Program-made: the position numbers and the translations under genes
The notes under the pieces: generated by a model
Database searches by the model: none
What the model was told of the DNA's origin: nothing
The model's input: only the letters and a program-made list of their open reading frames with translations
Shown: piece by piece, positions 58,433 through 64,000 of the stretch
Position numbering within the stretch: the stretch's first letter is position 1
Layout: each line of letters starts with the position of its first letter
Origin: Zea mays
Lineage: Eukaryota > Streptophyta > Magnoliopsida > Poales > Poaceae
NCBI RefSeq assembly: GCF_902167145.1
Contig: NC_050098.1
Coordinates: 17,938,501-18,002,500, forward strand
Direction of reading: 5' to 3'
Length of the DNA stretch: 64,000 bases

Positions 58433-60249
58433 AAAGGGATGACTTAATCCATATTATGGTGAGTGTCTAATATAGAAGAATCAAATCCAAATTAACTAGA
58501 TAGAGAATATGTCACATAATTTTGGATTGTTCACCATATGATAATATTCATTCAACTTCCAATTAGACCTTTATTTCATAATCAACATCTGATGTATATC
58601 CTCAAGTGCTTCTTTTTCCTTAGTGGCTACACAAGTCACAAAAAAATAAGATTTGAAAATAATATGCACTTGAGATTCAGTTGTTACCACCCTAGCTACT
58701 ATCTCCAAAGATGATTTATACATTCATTATCGAGCACCCAACTTGATCCATTGAAGGAGTGATCCTGCAAAACAAGTTTAAGCTTCATATCTTGGTACCC
58801 AATTTGAATTGGGTCCTTTGAGATTAGTAGTAAGAGCCTTGAGTACCCACATATACTTGACAACCATCTTACATGGTTTCAAGTCAATATTTAATCACAC
58901 AGATAAAAGCTAGAGTTAAGAATAGGAGCCTTTTCTCCTTTTTTTTGATACATCATTGTGCTGCCTTCTTGATGATGAACCTAGCTTGACCTTGGGTGCA
59001 CCTAGCTTATCAAGGTTAGTCGCACAAACATTCATATCATAAAGACAAGTTATGCATGGAATTTACAACTTAGTGATCCAATTGAATGTGAAGCATATGG
59101 ATACCGATTGAAATAAATTTCTAAGATATCAAAATATAGGTTTACAAGATTTAGAGAGTATGGATCACTAATTGTACCTTTTACAGTTTAAAAATCATAT
59201 CCATGTTAGTGCATATGTATGTCATAAATATCAACAAAAAGGATTCTTATGCACTTTTAGATTTAATGATAAGGGAATTTTAAACTGCCTCAAGAGTAGC
59301 TATTTAGAAAACAAAGATTACAATCCATATGAATGAGATACAAATTTACCATTTTAGATTGTTGCAGTATAACTTACTCAAGGGAAACTTATTTTCTACG
59401 ACACAAGATATATAATGTTCTCCCACTAGATATGTGCATCAAGTATTTGAATGACTTGCCACATGCACTTTTAATTCAGTTAAGAGTCTCATGAGGAGTA
59501 CATTACATATCATGGTCAAGGCATGAAAAATTTGCAATGAATTGACTTATCCTTAAGAATACTTACCACCAAGTAGAGCGTACCATTTGTTGTACCAATT
59601 TGAAAGATCTTACTATCGGTGGAGGTGTCACCTTAGTATTCTTCTTTTCATCATTTGTGAAGACTTCCTTCTTTGTTATCTCTTTTCCTTTTAAAACTAG
59701 TCGATAAAACACTTTGAAAAGAGGTATTAGTAGTACAAGGAAGTATTTAATGAATGATGATATATATATATATGAATGGCAAACAAATCATCATTTATGA
59801 GGCGTAAAGGCATAAATTAAATTCCTTTTAAGTTAATGCACATGGAGCAATGAATTCACAATATGCACTAATTTACAAATTTAAGCCAAAAGGAATTTAA
59901 CCTTCATATTGACATTCCTTTCCATAGAATATATTATTACCAATTGAATGAATGCCACTTGGAAGGAACTACTATTGATCAACTACTAATTGAAGCAATT
60001 TGTTCCATACCTTTGCCTTGAGCATTCCTAATCTTTCTTTTAGGTGAAGGTTAACCTTTAAAGCTTGTGATTTTATCAATTGAAAGAGCACAATCTCTAC
60101 TTATGAATTTCCACGAAATATCTTAAAAGAGATTGTATTAGTAACACAAGCAATAGTTTCCTATTTAGCAACCTATAGTATATGAATGACAAGAAGGTTA
60201 CTAAAACAAGGAAACCTCATGATATGAACTAAATTACCCTTACAAGCAT

Positions 60250-60783
60250 TAGGGCTGGGCATTCGGTTTTTTTTGAAACTTCGGTTCGGTTTTTCGGTTT
60301 TAAAAAACTTCGGTTTTCTAGGCATTAGAAACCGATTGGTTTTCTTGAAAATGAAAAACCGAGAAGTTCGGTTTCGGTTTTTTACTTCGGTTTTTCGGTA
60401 AAAACCGAATACCAAACTTATACTCAAGACAACACATACAAAAAGTTTATAGGATAGATTACACATAATTTTAAAAAGTTAAAATTATATATGTACAAAT
60501 ATTTAGAGATACATCATACATCACATATAAATAAGTGAATAACAATTTAATTGTTTCACACATTTAGTTCACATAATCGAATAGCCAAATTTTAGAATTG
60601 ATAAAGTTAGGTAATTCGGTTTTTTGGTATTTCGGTTTGGTATACGGTGAAAACCGTTTACGATACCGAAAACCGAACTTTTGAGATACAAAAACCGAAA
60701 CCGAACCGAACTACCGAAAAAACCGAAATTTCGGTACGGTTCGGTTCAGTTTTCGGTTTCTGGTAAAAATGTGCCCACCCCTA
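60250..60783. mobile_element. hAT-type MITE in S1
   Basis: 534 bp with ends TAGGGCTGGGCATTCGG and (reverse) TAGGGGTGGGCACATTT, and a perfect 8-bp target duplication ACAAGCAT (60242-60249, 60784-60791). Rich in CGGTTT/AAACCG repeats. Non-coding. Confidence 0.88.
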
Positions 60784-60997
60784 ACAAGCATCATGCATAA
60801 CATCAATTATAAAAAAGATGAAAGTAGAATGATTATTTAATTAAGTTTTACATGGCAAGTTTAATTCATAGCATGGTGAGTGATTAATGTAGAAGACTCA
60901 AAACCAATTTAAACAAGAATGAATACATCACATAGTATTGGTTCGATCTTCTTTGAATGTTGAATGGCACACTCCATTTGGGAAACACATTCTCATG

Positions 60998-61110
60998 TTG
61001 TGAGACTACATAAACACTTGGATAGAAACATTAGTCTCACAACTCTAGTCATATAGAGAATTCCCTTTTGGTAAGTGCTTTAAGAATTTGAATTTCTTAC
61101 TTAGCACTCT
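60998..61110 (-). other. Inverted-repeat module in gag-proximal S1 interior
   Basis: TTGTGAGACTA (60998-61008) and TAGTCTCACAA (61032-61042) form an 11-bp perfect stem. An AGTGCT/AGCACT arm follows at 61074-61106. The purine tract is degenerate. Confidence 0.55.
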
Positions 61111-61641
61111 ATTCATTTAAGAACATGGGATAATACTCTTTATGTCTAGGTCATGGCAATAATATGATGATTAACTTGAAATATGCCACAAGATACATAC
61201 AATCAATTTAAAGCATGTAGATTGTCATAATATAAAAATATGAACTTGCAATCTACCATATAATTAGATCCTTTCCAAAGCAAGGTAAAATCTTTTAAGT
61301 TCATTCTCAAGTGCTTCATTGTTCCTATGTGGCTACAAAAGACACAAATGAATATACCAATTAAAAGCAATGTGCACTTAAGAATTAATTGTTACCATCC
61401 TTTGGATATCACTTGGTTGTAGGCCTTTTGCTTGATTCCCACAAAGGTTAATCCTTATTCCCTACAACACAAGTTCTTGCTAGAGATGAATATGAAGTTA
61501 GTGATATAACAACTCAATTCATCTTTGGGTCAATCTTAAAGGATAGACAATGTAAGATTGATAGCTTGAGATAAGAATTGAGTTAAACTGCTCAAGCACC
61601 CCCCAAAGCTTCATATCATCTCTGGGTACCTGCAAAACTTA

Positions 61642-63183
61642 TTAAGTACATTTTTGTACCCATTTTTGGATGGGTCCACCAAGGTTAGCTAATAAATACT
61701 TAGGCACCCAAATGGCCTTTGTGCTAGTTTTAGGTGAACTACTTACCTTTCTAGCACAAGTGTCATTTTTGGGTCTCCTAAGTGAATATGAATGAATTGA
61801 CATGGTAGGCTTAAGAGTTTTACCCTTTGGACAAACCTTGAATAGATGACCTTTTTCACGGCAATTGTAGCAAATGCGGTGCTTATCCATGCAATGCATT
61901 TGCCTTTTGTTTTCATCCTTTTTGATGGTCATCTTTCTTGATCGTGCAAGATCTTGGTTCTTCATGTGGGGGCATGAATAAATTTCATGACCCTTCTCCT
62001 TGCATCCATAGCACCTTCTATCGCTTCTCTTTGATCTTTCTTTGTTGAAGCACATAGGTACATTGTTAGAGCAAATAGTATGAGCATTAATTTTCTTACC
62101 ATGAATTTTGCTCATGCTCTTCTTGGAAAGCTTGGTATTCTTTCGAAGGGGTTTTGTGCATGCTACGGTTGTCCCCTTCTCAAGCTTTTTCACCATATTA
62201 TCACGATTATCTTGAGAAGGTTGAGCATGACACTTTCCCTTGAAAAGAGTTAAGCTCCTTCTTAGCCTTCCAACTTCTTCCTTGAGCTCTTTATTTTCTT
62301 GTGTCATAGAAATATCACTAATTCCTGAAATTTCTAGCTCAATGGAAGATTGACTTTCTTGAGAGCAACATTTGTTAGCACATGATAATATAGTTTCTAC
62401 TTGAGTACATGTGCATATGTGAGGTTGGTATGATTTCAAATTAGTTAACACAACCTCATGAGCCATTTCTAACATGATATGTGAATCCATAAATTTATTA
62501 TGAGAGCACACAAGCATATCATGTTTTCCTTGCAAAGCTAGATTTTCAATATTTAGCCTTTCTATCGTGTTCTTGAACATAGCATTTTTATTTTCTAATT
62601 GAGCAATATATGATGAATGATTAACAACTTTAATTTGCTCAATTGAAATGTCTTCATACCTTTGGACCAAATCATCATGAGAGCACTTTAGCTTCTCATG
62701 CTCTTTGGTCAACTTCTCTAAGTCTTCAATTTTTCTGATGAGGAAGTCTTCTTGCTTATGAAGCATTTCTTTTTATTCTTCCGCTCTTTTCATGAGTTTG
62801 AGCAAGCTCATCCGATGTTTCTTGCTTAGTTGAGCGAAGAATTGTTGAAGATCATCCTCATCTTCACTATCACTTTCTTGCTCCTCCTCATCCTCATTTT
62901 CGCTTTCACTGTCACTCCCATTAGCAATAAAGCACATATGAGAAGCGGATTTGAAAGACGAACCTTGTGAAGAGGTGGATTCGTTGTTTGGTCTCCATCG
63001 ATCATTTTCTTCTTCAATTTTGTTCTTCGCCTCATCTTCCTTCATTTTGAGGAACATCCTTTCGGCGATTCTCATGGCAAGATCTATTGTCCTAGGATCA
63101 ACATCTGCAACAAAAGATGAAGTCGAGGCAACCTCAACTTTTTCAAGCTTAGAAGCACTTTCGTTTCTTAGTCCCCCCGACAT
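61642..63183 (-). pseudogene. gag: S1 Gag, interrupted by one stop codon
   Basis: Starts MSGGLRNESASKLEKVE just inside the primer site. An acidic serine-rich region leads to KRAEE, then a single in-frame TAA (62773), after which the same frame continues KEMLHKQEDF for 373 more codons. Coiled coils follow, then two CCHC knuckles (CYGCKEKGHEIYSC, CYNCREKGHLFKVC). The C-terminus has AIWVPKYLL. It lacks the capsid-like N-terminal domain present in C1 and Opie Gag. The C-terminal third is clearly related to S2 Gag. Confidence 0.8.
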
Positions 63184-63223
63184 GATCTTTTCCTCACGCG
63201 GTTAAGCGTTAGAACGAGGATTA

Positions 63224-63238
63224 GGCTCTGATACCAAT
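63224..63238 (-). promoter_or_regulatory. S1 primer-binding site
   Basis: Minus strand ATTGGTATCAGAGCC, initiator-Met type, abutting the 5' LTR. Confidence 0.85.
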
Positions 63239-64000
63239 TGAAAGTTGCCTAGAGGGGGGTAAATAGGCAAGTTGAAACTTTTTCAACAAAAACTAGAAAC
63301 GAACTCGGTAAAACCGGTTCAACCGGTGTCAAAACCGGTTCAACCGGTTTGCACGAGCTCAACTAAAGAATGAGATATAAAACTGAATTGATCTCGAAAT
63401 CCACCCAGTTAACTTTGGAAATGAGATGTTCTAGTTGATCCATAGGGTTCAAAGTAGTAGATCTGAGAAGGGCACTTCTCAAAATCCACACACCAAAAAG
63501 ATATAAACAAATCTTCCACGAAATGGTGAGAGAACGAAGAACACAAACACACAATGAGCAAGAACACAAGAGACACAAGATTTATCCCGAGGTTCGGTCA
63601 CACCACCAAGGTGCCCTACTTCCTCGTTGAGGCGCCCACAAAGAGCCGGGTCTCTTTCAACCCTAATCCTCCCTTTGCCGACCACAAAGGTCAAGCCCAC
63701 ACAATAATCTTTGCTCAAACGAGCGGGTAATACAAACTTTCTTGTGGTCTTCCACAAGATTTGGAGACTCACAAGAGACACCTAGTCGTCTAGGAGCTAG
63801 AAGCTCCAAGATTAATGAATCCACAAAGAACTCGATGTAGTACCAAAGCTCGAATCAAGAAGAGCAAGAGAGATTTGGAGATGAAGCACAAAAACTGCAA
63901 CTCTCAAACTCACTCAAAGATTTCTCTCCAAAGATTTGAAATGAGAGAGGCAAGAGGTGTGTGAGAGAGAGTGGGAGGTGTTTCTCAGGTTAGGAATGGA
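63239..64000 (-). repeat. S1 5' LTR, partial
   Basis: Matches the first ~740 bp of the 3' LTR, with an extra copy of an AACCGGTTCAACCGG unit near 63310-63350. Confidence 0.9.

Larger units (their letters stand above)
58438..61641 (-). other. S1 non-coding interior, gag-proximal part
   Basis: Continuation of the S1 interior after the S2 insertion. No pol domain in any frame. Contains further modules (59420-59468, 60998-61110) and the hAT MITE. Confidence 0.7.
36628..64000 (-). mobile_element. S1: gag-only SIRE-type Copia element, runs off the right edge
   Basis: The 3' LTR is 36628-38735; the 5' LTR starts at 63239 and is cut by the window end. The minus-strand primer site lies between 63224 and 63238, and the purine tract AAAAAGGGGGAGAT beside the 3' LTR. 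A broken gag is at 61642-63183 and no pol is seen. The interior is interrupted by S2 (41767-58432) and a hAT MITE (60250-60783). The target duplication cannot be checked because the far end is missing. Confidence 0.88.

Noticed and set aside
1..64000. tRNA, rRNA or other conserved non-coding RNA genes
   Set aside because: I found no cloverleaf or rRNA-like segment; the only tRNA-related sequences are primer-binding sites.

Overview
This is nuclear DNA from a large, transposon-rich grass genome, most likely maize (Zea mays) or a close relative. The evidence is spliced plant genes with GT-AG introns, PIF/Harbinger, hAT and Mutator-type elements, and nested SIRE-lineage Copia retrotransposons, including one whose LTR and proteins I recognise as Opie-like. 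The species call is inference; no database was searched.

Genes (about 1-17.7 kb). The left edge is the end of a PIF/Harbinger (Pong-like) element carrying an ORF1 gene and a small two-exon gene I do not recognise. A probable solo LTR and a coiled-coil gene fragment follow. Two complete host genes lie on the minus strand. The first is a RHOMBOID-like intramembrane protease (6 exons, 414 codons). Its last exon sits beyond a 2.7-kb intron holding a Harbinger MITE and a small complete LTR element with an IQ-motif ORF. The second is the transcription elongation factor IWS1/SPN1 (11 exons, 510 codons), whose third intron holds several MITE-type insertions. I derived all exon joints by hand; both reading frames close exactly.

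First nest (17.8-36 kb). A Mutator-like element with ~84-bp inverted repeats and a perfect 9-bp target duplication sits 162 bp upstream of the IWS1 start codon. Its transposase remnant is split by a ~16-kb LTR element with 3.3-kb LTRs (called G1). G1 is interrupted in turn by a gag-only Copia element (C1). All three levels have exact target-site duplications.

Second nest (36.6-64 kb). A gag-only SIRE-type element (S1) on the minus strand runs off the right edge. Inside it is a second gag-only element on the plus strand (S2), and inside that an Opie-like element with gag and pol. Opie is the youngest and the only element with pol, but its pol carries an in-frame gap between protease and integrase. 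A hAT MITE lies in S1.

The Copia elements share several features: the initiator-Met primer site, a C-rich U5 end, an IWVPK motif at the Gag C-terminus, palindrome-rich promoter arrays just upstream of a TATA box, and a recurring module of two inverted repeats flanking a TTTAGGGGGAG tract. I judge this recurring module the most interesting unexplained signal in the window.
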